Shown: positions 1 to 10,343 of the stretch, in pieces
How positions within the stretch are numbered: position 1 is the stretch's first letter
Layout of the letters: each line of letters opens with the position of its first letter
Assembly: GCA_011503125.2 (NCBI GenBank)
Contig: WWBZ02000001.1
Coordinates: forward strand, 5,394,001 to 5,458,000
DNA: 64,000 bases
Source: Botryosphaeria dothidea
Lineage: Eukaryota > Ascomycota > Dothideomycetes > Botryosphaeriales > Botryosphaeriaceae
Reading direction: 5' to 3'
The notes under the pieces: generated by a model
What the model was told of the DNA's origin: nothing
The model's database searches: none
Seen by the model: only the letters and a program-made list of their open reading frames with translations
Position numbers and translations under genes: made by a program

Positions 1-55
1 AAAAAGGACAGCTATGCTGGAATGGGTCGTTTAGGCGGGATTGGGGAATTCGTAC

Positions 56-109
56 GCGCTTCTTCGCGGCGGCGAGCTTCTCGGCCTTTTCTTTGTCTTC
101 GTCCGCCAT
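56..109 (-). CDS. 5' exon of an unidentified gene running off the left edge
   Basis: On the minus strand an ATG at 109 opens 18 codons rich in Lys, Glu and Ala (MADEDKEKAEKLAAAKKR). They are followed directly by a plausible donor, GTACGA, at 55-50. A CTAAAC-like branch point and CCAG lie further on towards the window edge, so the remaining exons are outside. The charged, helical start resembles the N-terminus of coiled-coil proteins, but nothing here fixes the family. Start and donor are inferred from frame and splice motif only. Confidence 0.45.
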
Positions 110-617
110 TCTGTGTGATTGTGGTGGGGCGTTGCGGGAGCTTGGGGAAGTTGATGGTTGGTGGTGTGGAGCTTGAGCTTCAGATGGGCCGGGGTGCGCT
201 CGAGGTCCCCCGCCGGTCTCGTGATCTGACGTACCATTTCCCGATCAAGTAAGTCATCTATACTGTGTACATTTGGCTTTCTGGTGCTTACTTTGGTTTG
301 AAATTATTATAAACGCTGTTCAACAGCTTTTCAATTAGAAATTGTGGTCTCAGATGCAATATGTAAGGTCACGTGGGCGAGAACATAAAAGGTGAGGCCT
401 TCTCGTGGTCGTTAATCGTGACTGAAGCTTTTTCTTTCCACATATGTGTATTGCCAAACTCAAAAAGAAAGTACAAACGTAGTGTCCCCACAGTTGGTCC
501 CCCACTGAGGCATTACTCGGACACAAACGACAGAAACCGTAAACTGAACGTTTCGTGCATCAGGTGCTCCGCACAACGGCAAGAGCAGTAGGAATTTTCA
601 CAGACTTTCGTCCGACA
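110..617. other. Intergenic region
   Basis: This lies upstream of the partial minus-strand gene at 56-109 and downstream of the minus-strand gene at 618-1001, so it should hold the promoter and 5' leader of the former. No coding region, RNA gene or repeat is evident. Confidence 0.5.
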
Positions 618-1001
618 TCAATTCTCCACCGCCCTCTGCACATCCTTTCCTCTCATAAAAATATCACCCTGCCACTCCATCATGTCCACACTCTCCTGCG
701 TCTTCCCGTCCGGAAAGCCAGTCATCCGACTGAACACCCAAACCTTCCCTTTCCCCGTCTCCTGATCCACTTCTGCGATGATATCCTTGATCTCGGCATG
801 GAAGTCCGGCATTGCCTTCATGGCTGTCGATATCATGCCCAAAAATTCCTCGCGGTTTGCCGTCGGGGGTCTGTCAAGGTGCATAGCAGAGAACGAGGGC
901 GACATGTGCTTTTGGACGAACGGCGAGTCCCACTCGTGTTTGTTGCACAGCGTGGTGAGCATTTCGCGAGCGAGCTCTTTGAGGGCGGCCGGAGAAGTCA
1001 T
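618..1001 (-). CDS. SnoaL/NTF2-like fold small protein
   Basis: A 127-residue single-exon protein starting MTSPAALKELAREML. An upstream in-frame Met would add 44 residues of unconvincing sequence, so I chose the Met at 1001. The layout is that of the SnoaL/NTF2-like superfamily: an N-terminal helix pair, a HMSPSFSAMH segment, a helix around MPDFHAEIKDI, then beta strands around KVWVFSRMTGFPDGK and SVDMMEW. Members are small cone-shaped proteins that act as enzymes or ligand binders, and their specificity cannot be read from sequence. There is no signal peptide, so a cytosolic protein is expected. It borders an accessory stretch with oxidative enzymes, so a role as a small isomerase or cyclase-like enzyme is possible but unproven. 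Confidence 0.7.
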   Translation of the reverse strand: MTSPAALKELAREMLTTLCNKHEWDSPFVQKHMSPSFSAMHLDRPPTANREEFLGMISTAMKAMPDFHAEIKDIIAEVDQETGKGKVWVFSRMTGFPDGKTQESVDMMEWQGDIFMRGKDVQRAVEN

Positions 1002-1385
1002 GATTCTGATGCAGATGTCTGGTGCGCGCAAGGCTGCAGCCGTGTGCGGAAAATGCCGTCCGGAAGGGTGTACAGTGTTCTCCAGCTCTGGCTTCTGAAG
1101 AGCCGATGCCGATTGCTTAAGTATTCCACGCATTCATCGTGTATCGTTTCCTCATCCCTCGTCGATGCTGCCTTCAGAGCAGTCTATCGGACATGTCGAG
1201 GGGAGCCGAGTCGGACGGCCGATGTCAGGATGTGTAGTTGTTTTTTGGTGTGCGACCGGAAGCCTGTTCGATTGCCTGATGCGGTTCGGCCTATCAGACG
1301 GAAGCATCTTGTGCGGACAAGCTTCGGGAACGATGCGTTCGAGGGTAGACCCAAACAGCGGGAACCTCGAAGTGGCATTGCTCCT
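1002..1385. other. Intergenic region
   Basis: Upstream sequence of the SnoaL-like gene, which is read leftward, and downstream of the Clr5-ankyrin gene. I see no coding or repeated element. Confidence 0.45.
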
Positions 1386-4195
1386 TCACCATGATGTCGG
1401 AAGGTTGGAAGACAGCTCCGAAAATGGAGGAAGTGAAACTTCACGAGACGGGTTGTCCTCGTACCCCTTGTCTTGCGGAAATGACTCGAGAACATCGCTC
1501 CATGTTGAGCGTCCGGGCGTGCCTGCTTGCTCAGGGGATGATGCATTTGACGTCTTCCAGGTTGGCGATGGCTCCAGAAAGCTGCTCCAGGGCACCGGAG
1601 TGGATGTACTTGGTTGTTTCGGAGATGACGTGCTAGGGCTCGAGCCTGGAGCAGCCGAAACGAGCAAATTTTGGATCCAAGGGGCACTTGAGATAGAAGT
1701 GTCGATGCCGATTTTCGGTCGTTGAGAAATTGGATTAGACTTGCCCTTCGCAGCTGTGGATCCGGCGTTGCGTCCCTCTGTAGGACTCAATAGATAAAAC
1801 GGCGGGGCAGGTGGCACCACAGAAGGATTTGTGAGGTTTCTGGGGTCGGGTTTGAGAATATCGAGTACAAAGTCGCGTGGGAACTCCACAGGTGCAACTC
1901 CATAATGCATCAGCGCTTTCTGGGCGAAGTACATATCGGTGTTGTTTCGAACTTCTCTTTGCTTAGAGAATTGAAGCTCGACAAATTGTCTCAACGCCAC
2001 TATCTGCGCCGTTGCCAGAAACGCCTCTGCTTCGAACTCGTCGAGAAGGGCATGCGTCTTGAGCTCTAAGTGGAACGTCTTGCCAAGACAGTAGTCGCGA
2101 AAGTTCTCTGTGACCGGTAGAAACTTTGATTGTTGCTGCCATTGGGGCGCTTTGGTCATGGCATCTGGGAGCCGCTCCAAGAGTGTCTGAAGAACCCGCA
2201 CTGCAAAGAGAGGATACGAGTGGACAAAAGAAGAATTAGAAAGCACACGGTCCATCGGGCAGGAGCAATCCGGGCTCCATGTTTCCGGGAAGCTGGGATC
2301 AGCTCCAGGCGTTCCGAGCAAGGCCTTGAGAAGGGATATTTCTTCCTCCATGTTATCGTGAGAGGGTCTTTCTACGATGGTGCGGATGAGGATTCCAAGA
2401 GACGTGAGCTCCCACCTTTCGGAATAGGCCCGGTCGGCACCGCGGCATAATAGGGTGTCCACGATTTCGGCAGCTGGGACATGTTCCGGTCTTTGTCTGC
2501 ACCCATTCATGAGTTCGGGAAGCAGACCGGCACCGTTGCCGCCGGGCTGAGGGGTGAGCCGCTGTGCAAGAAACGAATCCATTGACAAGCCTGGCAAATG
2601 GAAAAGTAGGACATGGCCAAGGGTAGCTTCTGGGTCATTTTCCTCACCGAGTGCAGGAGCGGTAAATCTCGTGTTCAGACCCAGTCCAGCTTGGATAAAG
2701 AAAAACAGACACTCTTTCTCATCCTCTGAGATAAAGTCTCCCCAGTCTTTTCGGCTCTTCCAGGGCTCAAGGAACTGCGCGTAGAACGATGATGCATCGG
2801 CGCCAGCTTCAAGTAGCATGCGGACAATACGAGTGGCGGAGACTTGCCTCTGGCTGGCGTAATCCCTGCCCCTTCGTCGAAGGGCAAGCTCAAGAGCTGT
2901 GCAGCCACGGTCAGCATAGTCTGGATGCCCAGATATCCCAAGAACTGGAGAATCAACCTCTGCACCATACCCCAGAATCATTGAAACCATATCCGGATCT
3001 TTTGCATGATTGCATGCGACATGGAGCGGCTGTCTACCGCTACCATCTCTGTCATAGACAGAGGCTCCTCTCTCAAGAAGCGTCTTTAAACTTTCGGGAG
3101 AGTTGTGGTGGATTGCTGCTGCCAAAGGGTGTGTGGTACCCGAAACGCTCTACCGGACTGTTGATAGCGGCGCCGTTGTCGATCAATATATGCACAATAT
3201 CTGGAGTAGAAATTGCTGCAGCCCACCACAACAGTGTTCTGTCGGACTGAGATGAACTTTTTGGGTCATTGAAAGTGCTCTTCCGTAATGATATTGACCT
3301 GTTGACGATCGAGGGATGGTGTATAGTGAGAGAGCGCCTCAAATCAGTGCTCCTCCCATGTATGATGTGGTCAAACAACTCCAACATCACGTCATCTGAT
3401 ATGGATTGATCAAGGTCCATTGGACTTTGTGTTGGTGATTTGAAAAGAGGCTGCGAGCGGACTCCTTGTTCCGGTTCGACCTCGTTCACATCGTAGTGAA
3501 GGATATTTGTATGCGTCCGTGTCCGCTTCTCCGCTGCTACATGTTCCGGAGAAATCTGGTAGAGCTGGAGCGGTGGCATTACCCATTCTTCATTGGCTGA
3601 GTTCCCTGCAACACCAGTGATACCTGAAGAGGTCGTCACGAAACTGTCGGATTTGGGAAATTTTGCCCTCCAGGATGTGGGAAGAACAGATTCGGCCGTG
3701 TGTGGTGTGCAGGCGTTTGGCTGAAGTGGAACATTCGGGCCAAGCAGATGCGGCGGAAGAATAACATCGTCTACAGTAGTTCCGATTGGCGGTGGAGCGC
3801 TGGCTTGTCATAGGTAGGGTGCAATGGAAGGATTTGATGTTGTAGGCACTAGAGGGGTGGGGAAATCAATGGAATGATCAGATCCAGCTTGAGATTGCTC
3901 GGTTGTGTCCTCGGTGCCGACTGACAGAGGATTGCCGAAGAGGCAAAGCAGCTACCGGAGTTTCTCTTGAAGCCCCATTCCCTGATCTTGGAGCGGTAAG
4001 AACGGATACTGCGTCTCAGTCAGCACTGATTCACGTGAGGAATATTCATGTGACTTACGAAGCCTGGAAACACTTCTCCCGTCTCAAGTGAAGGCGGACA
4101 TCCTCAAGGCGCTGGCCCTCTTTGACGTATAGCCTTTGGATGTCTTGGCGGACATCGTCCCACTGGATGGGTTTGGATCCGGATGTCTTGACCAT
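1386..4195 (-). CDS. Clr5-domain ankyrin-repeat protein, apparently frameshifted
   Basis: Exon 1 is 4059-4195 (MVKTSGSKPIQWDDVRQDIQ...), followed by a 50-nt intron (4009-4058, GTAAGT...CTGACT...GCAG). Exon 2 then gives SIRSYRSKIREWGFKRN. Together these form a Clr5 domain, a short fungal helical domain that ends in an aromatic-rich KxWGFxKN motif. A second intron must end near 3800, because a stop lies just upstream of the downstream frame; its donor is unresolved (GTAGCT near 3955 or GTGCCT near 3850). The body carries ankyrin repeats (TPDIVHILIDNGAAINSP, PLHVACNHAKDPDM, ALELALRRR). The frame changes at 3124-3126: reading TTT gives HTPFGSSN, while one T fewer would give the canonical HTPLAAAI and join the 579-codon downstream frame. 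Allowing for that, the protein is about 870 residues. A Pro/Ser-rich tail follows the repeats. It is probably a nuclear or cytoplasmic scaffold or regulator; its function is unknown. Confidence 0.7.
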
Positions 4196-5068
4196 GGCTG
4201 CAATCAACAGAGCGGTTAGCGGGTGATGGAAGCTATCGCGGGAAGGTGTCTATAAGGCATTTGAGTGCAAAAGTGAGGTGACAAGGCCAAGATGTTTGCA
4301 TTGCTCATCTGGCTAGGCTGATGCGGGATGATCTGCTCGCTGCGCCCCGCCGTTTGGGGGCATGGTGAGGACGTCAGCAATCAGCGCCGATCAAAACGCC
4401 TCCGCGTCCTGCAAGGCAGCAGGCAACCATCCTTCAGCTGCCCTCGAGTGCAAAAGCGGTGCGGCCGGTGTGTTTGCTTGCGCGCGTCATTCCGCATACG
4501 ATGTTTTGCACTGCACTGCACTCACGTCCTTGTGTGCCGTATGGCATGCTCCCTCCCGTTAGCCAAGGGCCGCTGATGAAGGAAGTTGTGTGCCCCCGCG
4601 CCTCAGAGCTTTTGCACGCCTGGCCGGTAGATCTGCCACCCTCGAAATTTTGCACACATGCTACGAGTGTGAGCGCCTGTTATACTTACATCTTTTGATG
4701 AAACTTGCCCAGTCTTGCAGACCCCTTCTTAGCGCCGCCGTTGCTTTTGCACATAGAATCCAGTCGCCTCCAATATCGTGCAAATCTTCGCACGAGGCCC
4801 AAGGCAAAAGAAGAGGGATAAATACTGCTGCTACATTGCCCGAAGATGCTCTACAATGAGTCCAGATCGGATATTCATACCGAGAACCTTGTTCATCCTG
4901 CTTGCTTCTTAGTCCGCTGCTAAGTTTACGACTTCATTACACGCAGTGACTTTCCCATGAGTTTTTTTCCCTACGCCTTGGCTTCGGAATTGTTCCAAGC
5001 TCCTCTCCTCCACCTCTTACTGATCATTGGGTCTTTTCAGTCATACAGTCCAATTGAACTCTTTCACA
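4196..5068. other. Intergenic region between divergent genes
   Basis: Upstream of the minus-strand Clr5-ankyrin gene and of the small plus-strand ORF at 5069. Open frames here are short, overlap on both strands and show no recognisable motif. It probably contains both promoters. Confidence 0.45.
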
Positions 5069-5338
5069 ATGTCCAACCTATCAAATCACGCTCCGCTCAC
5101 CACCGCCAACCTCAACGCCTACATCTCATCCTCAGAGACTCCTAGCGATAATGGCGACACTATTCTGAGAGCAGCTCGGGAATTTGGCCTCGACATGCCG
5201 GGAGGGTGGCACAATAGTCAAGTCTCCAGTCAATTTCCGATGGACCAGTATCTCAATGGTCGAGACGACCCCTACGCGGTTAGCGTAGTAGAGGGTCGAA
5301 AAGGCACACTGGGCAATGAAGGGCACAATAAACTATAA
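5069..5338 (+). CDS. Small orphan protein, 89 residues
   Basis: The Met at 5069 follows a pyrimidine-rich leader and the context TTTCACAATG, better than the upstream Met at 5027. The predicted protein begins MSNLSNHAPLTTANLNAY, is polar, and has no signal peptide, membrane segment or cysteine pattern. Near its end is PYAVSVVEGRKGT. A diverged copy of that segment, YSVSVLKSRRGT, occurs at 10140-10208, with the DNA also similar. Preservation of the peptide argues for a real coding sequence, but I do not recognise the family. It is convergent with the alcohol dehydrogenase, with 174 nt between the stops. It could be a small stress or accessory protein, or a fragment of a larger gene. Confidence 0.4.
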   Translation: MSNLSNHAPLTTANLNAYISSSETPSDNGDTILRAAREFGLDMPGGWHNSQVSSQFPMDQYLNGRDDPYAVSVVEGRKGTLGNEGHNKL

Positions 5339-5512
5339 TCAGTAACTACTCCAATAGGAACACACTATCTCATCAGAAGCATTCATGGTGGAACAGGACA
5401 ATGCATTACTACGCTAAGCTACTTCGTGCCTATCTTCATAGAATTTCAGTAAAGACGAGACGCGATCTCCTAGCAAAAGCACACCAGCCGTCAATTTACC
5501 AGCACCATGAAT

Positions 5513-6705
5513 TTATGGAAATCGGAAGAAAACCTTGACCTCTTCATGATCACTGAAGCGTCGGTAATATTCAGGAGCATCTTCAATGCTGACCGAAGCT
5601 GTAGAAATGTACTCCGATGGATTGGCCTTGCCGCTTTGAATCAAGTTGATAAGTTCCCCAGCAATAGGCAAAGGGTCGACTATGCCGCTCTGGAAGCTCA
5701 AACCCTTGGCGAAGAACTCCCAGGCTGGGAAGGTGACGTCCGTATCGATGTTTGAACCAAGCGGCGAGCCTGTGCGGTTTTCTGTAGGGAGGTAGACGCC
5801 GACCTGGCCGATGCCTCCACCCTGGGCGGTCACGGCGAGCATGTTGGAAATGACTATTCCCTCATCGGTCTCGCCTTCGCGGTTCACGGCCTCCATGCCG
5901 ACGCAATCAACAGCCCTTTGGACGCCAGCCGGTTCATATTCCATGATCTGCTGCACCGGATCGGTTTCGTCGAAGTTGATCGGAATGGCGCCCATCCGCT
6001 CCGCGATCTCAAGACGCATCGGGACGTGGTCGATGGAGTATACACGCGAAGCACCGAGGAGGATTGCCGAATACACAGCAATCAAGCCGACTGGCCCGGC
6101 ACCGAACACAGCAACGGTATCGCCAGGCTGCATCCCGGAGCGTTGCACGGCGGTGTAGCCAGTAGGAAAGATGTCGGAGAGCAGTACGTAGTTCTGTTCA
6201 ATGGTCGCGTTCGTGGTGTTGTGCGTCAGGGGAACCGGAATGAGACTATCGTCGGCGAAAGGGACCCTTGCATATTCAGCTGTAGCAAAGTCAGCGGTGC
6301 GTTCCGCAAGACGAAAGATGGTGGTTAAAGTGATTGTTGACACACACCCTGCAAACCACCTAGGCCGCCACCCACGCCAAAAGATTCGAAAGCACGAGGC
6401 GCCAAGTCCAGATGTCCGCTGGCAATGTTGTCGGGAATGACAACATAGTCGCCGACAGCCAGCGAGGATACCGCATTTCCAATCTCGGAGATGTATCCCA
6501 TCGCTTCATGACCCATTTCCCAAGACGGACCAGCCCCCTGATATCCATGGTACATGTGGAGGTCCGATCCACAAAGCGCAGAGGTTGTGATGCGGACAAT
6601 GGCGTCCGTCTGGTTTTGTATGACGGGGACAGGCAGGTCCGTAACATTGACTTGATATGGAATGCCATAATACATGACTCCGCGCATCGTAGCGTTGAGA
6701 GACAT
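5513..6705 (-). CDS. Zinc-type alcohol dehydrogenase-like (MDR) oxidoreductase
   Basis: Two exons, 6348-6705 and 5513-6279, with a 68-nt intron (6280-6347) whose removal joins LGGLQ to AEYARVP; 374 residues. The start ATG at 6705 has a CATCATG context; the upstream frame has only a TTG. It belongs to the medium-chain dehydrogenase/reductase superfamily, NAD(P)-dependent alcohol or aldehyde oxidoreductases. Visible features are the catalytic zinc ligands CGSDLH and GHEAMG near residues 45-75, the Rossmann motif GAGPVG, and an acidic residue in YSIDHV after strand beta-2. The loop that normally carries four structural-zinc cysteines reads PDNIASGHLDLAPRAFESFG and has none. The closest general type is the fungal relatives of glutathione-independent formaldehyde dehydrogenase. 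The substrate is unknown. It is probably cytosolic. Its neighbours are an FAD oxidase and tyrosinases. Confidence 0.88.
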
Positions 6706-7939
6706 GATGGTAGATCGTTCGAGAGTAAGCAGAAGGTTCAAAAATCCGACGAGCCTGTACAGAAAGATTTAGACCAGGGAAGTTTGGACGATTCAACAAT
6801 CATATTAATATTACTTGCACCCTCTAGAGTCTTCTCCGGTGACTGGTGTACATCAAAGGTGCTTGTAGTCCTAAGTCCGGAGCGTACGTGGCGATGGAGG
6901 CTATGCACAGGGAGACATATGCAGGAACGCGGGCCGTTGACTGCCTTGGCAGGAAACATTGTCCACGGTCAGTTGCTTTCAGGGCTATCAGCACGACTGA
7001 CTAGGAAGGAGGAGATGCAAATGCACTGTGACGCAATAAGGCAAGGATTGTTTACTTCCGGATGTGTGACAGGGGAGAAACAAGTCAAGAAAAAACACGA
7101 GATCGGATCTGTCGGTCAGCACACTCTACGGCTACTGTCTCGCCGATCCCCGAGGAAAAACTTCGGGTGCGAGGAAAAGCTTCGGCTTAAGGACTTAGAC
7201 CCATACTTTGACATAGACACGATTGACAGTGCTGCTTCCTTTTGATAAATATATACGCTGTACAGAAACCGGGCTGACTGCGATCTCGACATGTAGAGAT
7301 CTCTTCCAACCATACCCGCAAAGCGGATAGTAAGCAGAGACACTCGAAAAAGCTATGTGGAGTCAAGGGGACGCCGTTGGGCCTCTAGGGTCTTTGGCAG
7401 GATCCAGTGCTCAACTTTCTACTTTCGGAAGGTGCGCAGCAGACAATTGTTACACATAGGCCTCCAGCTTGGCAATAAATTTAATCAAGGTTGTGTGTCG
7501 ATGGTTTCTCCTAAACCATGCCCAAGTTCGGAACTCTTGTCCCTCATCTCATCATTTTCATACCAGCAACGGCGTTAGGACTTTACAGTCCGATCAGCTT
7601 CCCCGTAAGCAAAATTAAGCCGGGCTACGCCCGAGATAAAGCATAGGTACCAGGAAACAGTCCATAAGGAATGGTTAAGTAATCGACACCAAATTCCAAT
7701 CAATAAGCAGGCGACAATTTATGATCCTGAACTGTTGGAGGCTCCACCGGACCTACAGGATAAAAAAAACCATGTGCATCATTAGAGTACGCAAGAAGTG
7801 AGGATATCACAGCTACCCCGCTATCAAGTGCAGTGTACACCAATTAGAGCCAACAGATAGATTGTGTTACCATTCCAGAAAACAGATGTTGTCTAATGCT
7901 TCTTCCAAATAGTTGACGTATGGCTGAAGAAGTGCTTCT
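6706..7939. other. Intergenic region
   Basis: Upstream of the dehydrogenase and downstream of the FAD oxidase, both on the minus strand. An A/T-rich box at 7243-7255 (TTTGATAAATATATAC) could be a distant TATA element. Several short open frames occur, none with recognisable motifs. AT-rich with no clear repeat. Confidence 0.4.
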
Positions 7940-9785
7940 TTACAGCAGTTTAATGAATCCTCGCCACAATCCCTGCGAAGTGAACACGCCACTGGGGTCG
8001 ACGGCCCTCTGGATTTCCCTTAGCCTCTGCGCATTTCCATCGCCGTAACCAGCGAAGATCTCATCGGCCTGGCTTGCCATTGCATAATTCATGTATCGAT
8101 ATGGGTGAGCGACGCCAAGCTCCTCAGCCGCTGATTTGATCCTGTTGAGCGTATTGGTAGTCATGGTAGTGACACTTGCATCGCCTTGGACGCCCGACCA
8201 GGCAGTCGAGATAAGGACGACTTGGCCCAAGTTAGTAAGTGCTGAATGCGCTGATCTTGATGGGACTTACTGAATAGCGGTTCGTCTTGGTCGATTCCTA
8301 AGGCATTACCGCCTCGCTGTCTCATCTCCCGGATAGCATTTCTTTGAAGAGGATAGCTGATGAAGTTCGGAACTAGGCCCTCAACCGTCTTGATGGCTTC
8401 CACCTCTTCCTTAAAGATCCGAATACCCTGAGAGAGCAGGACGCGAGATGGCAGTACGCTGACTGTCCCAAAAAGATGGCTGGCACAAGTTGTCAGCCGT
8501 TAATCTGGATACCAACGGGGTCGACAGCTGAACCAAACTCACCGCGTCGTGCCTAAGGGCTGCGGGTTGGCTACCAAGTTTGCCATGGTGTCGATGGTAG
8601 CGGACCGGCTCAATGCTGCGATCTCATCGATAGCTTCGAAGACAGGTGGGTTCGCGATCGGCTTTGCATAACGCTGTGTGCCTGATAGCGTGAAGCTATC
8701 GCTTGCCTGGAGATACGTGTAGTAGAGATCGAAGCCCATGTCGGCGTCGCTCGAAAGCTCTGGATCGACAAAGAGATCATAAACTTTGTCGAGCACTTCT
8801 TCCGTCTGACTGTCGTTGTAGGTTGTCCTGGCGTTCAACACAGGACCCTGAGGGAAGGTGCGGACTGTGAAAGTAACGACAATACCAAAGTTGTTCCCGC
8901 CGCCGCGAAGGGCGAAGTAGAGATCAGGGTTGTGTTCTTCTGATGCAGTGGCAATTGTGCCGTTGGCGAGGACAACCTTTGTCTATGCGTGAGTATTCCT
9001 TCTCTGCCAGAAGATTACAAGGGGTGGAGAGAGAGCAGCGAAACATCGGTGGTGGTGTGGAAGTAAAGAGGAAAAGCGAAGAAGGTGTGTTTTGGAGGTG
9101 GAAACCAAGCTGTGGGATCTATCATCACTCACCTCATACTCGTAGACGTTGTCTAAAGCCCAGCCGTATTTGTTCGAGAACGGCGACGTGCCTCCACCGA
9201 GTGTGAACCCACCGATACCCACAGTGTCAACCCTGCCGCCAACGAAAGATAGATTTCTGAGCTCGAGAGCGCTGTAAACCTGAAGTGTGGTTGCACCTCC
9301 GCCGACCCGCGCTCTAGTGCCATCGGCGGCAATTTCGACACCGTGGATCCGATCAAGGTCAATCGTAACACCCCCGACCGAGTTGGAGTCATCGATATGC
9401 CTGGAGTGGCCACCACCCTTGACAGCAAAGCGGCACGACTTGTCGGTAAGAATGCTTAGGATTCGCGCGACATCACTGGCGCTAGATGGCTCAACACGAC
9501 ATGCTGGACGGACTTCCTGTTGCTTTGCGTCCCAGATAGTGAAGTTATCGCGGTCAGGGTAGTGAAAAGCAGGAGCAAATGTCTCGGAAAGCTGCGTACA
9601 CTAGTGAAAGTCAGAAAGCATCGAAAAAACTTGAGGCAAGGGAGACTTACAGCCTGATGGCAACCTTCAGAAACCATTTGGTTCAGACTGCCGCCGTCGT
9701 CGAGGCTGAAAACGCCTTGCAAAGCAGTAGCGGCAAAAATGGCTCTCAGGGAGAGCGTTGAAAGGGAGGAAAATGCGCTGTACAT
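7940..9785 (-). CDS. Secreted FAD-linked oxidoreductase (BBE/PCMH type)
   Basis: Five exons: 9651-9785, 9133-9591, 8543-8982, 8271-8479 and 7940-8220; introns of 59, 150, 63 and 50 nt, all GT-AG; 507 residues. The start [17 protein letters not shown] opens a signal peptide of roughly 25 residues, so the enzyme is probably secreted. An FAD-binding type 4 domain spans about 60-240. It contains CRFAVKGGGHS, whose His107 matches the residue that forms the 8-alpha-histidyl bond to FAD, and GIGGFTLGGGTSPFSNKYG. The second covalent cysteine of bicovalent berberine-bridge enzymes is absent (GGRVDTVGIGG), so a singly linked flavin is inferred. The C-terminal BBE segment includes YRYMNYA and RAVDPSGVF. 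Such enzymes oxidise alcohols, sugars or aromatic substrates with O2. The substrate is unknown; neighbours are the dehydrogenase and the tyrosinases. Confidence 0.9.
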
Positions 9786-10343
9786 TTTCAAAAACTGCAA
9801 TACTTCAGGCTTTGATGTTGTTAAGAAGTGGAATCTCAATTGAGAGAAATCAAATTCGAGCTTTTAAGCACGATACAAATCCCTAGCTAGCTTAGCACCG
9901 AGCAGAAGACTTCCAAGAATTGTTCCATTAAAGTGGTTCCACAAAGCGCTTGGCCGCAAGTATGCCAAGCCGGATGTTTGAGTGTTTCAGTTGCTGTGTG
10001 TAGATCGTCTTCTGGACGCGCGCTTCATGCCTGTCGACGTAAGTAGAAGCTGCCTAACGGACTTAAGCGGGGATAGTATCTTCAATCCGTGTTTCTCTGA
10101 ATCGTTAGACCTTTCTGCTGTAATGATGAACTCAGGGGCATGAAGGCTTTCAAAACTCGATACGGTTCCTACTCGGTTAGCGTACTAAAGAGCCGAAGAG
10201 GCACATGAGATGTGGAACAGAAGCACGGCAACTGACATCGGCGCCACAGGACCGCTGAAAATGTTTCTCTTGTTCATACACTTTTATCTGATTAAAGGCG
10301 CAGGATCTTGCGATTCCTATGGACAGCTACTGCCGTATGTGAC
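9786..10343. other. Intergenic region with a relic of the 5-kb small ORF
   Basis: Promoter side of the FAD oxidase; a weak TTAAAAG element lies at 9861-9868 as read on the minus strand. A 22-codon frame at 10140-10208 matches part of the small ORF at 5069-5338. Nothing else is recognisable. Confidence 0.4.
10140..10208 (+). repeat. Diverged partial copy of the 5.27-kb small-ORF segment
   Basis: About 37 nt from 10168 align with 5269-5306 with roughly six mismatches. The encoded YSVSVLKSRRGT parallels YAVSVVEGRKGT. The frame opens with ATG at 10140 and stops with TGA at 10206-10208. It may be a relic, or the conserved end of a family of small peptides. Confidence 0.45.
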
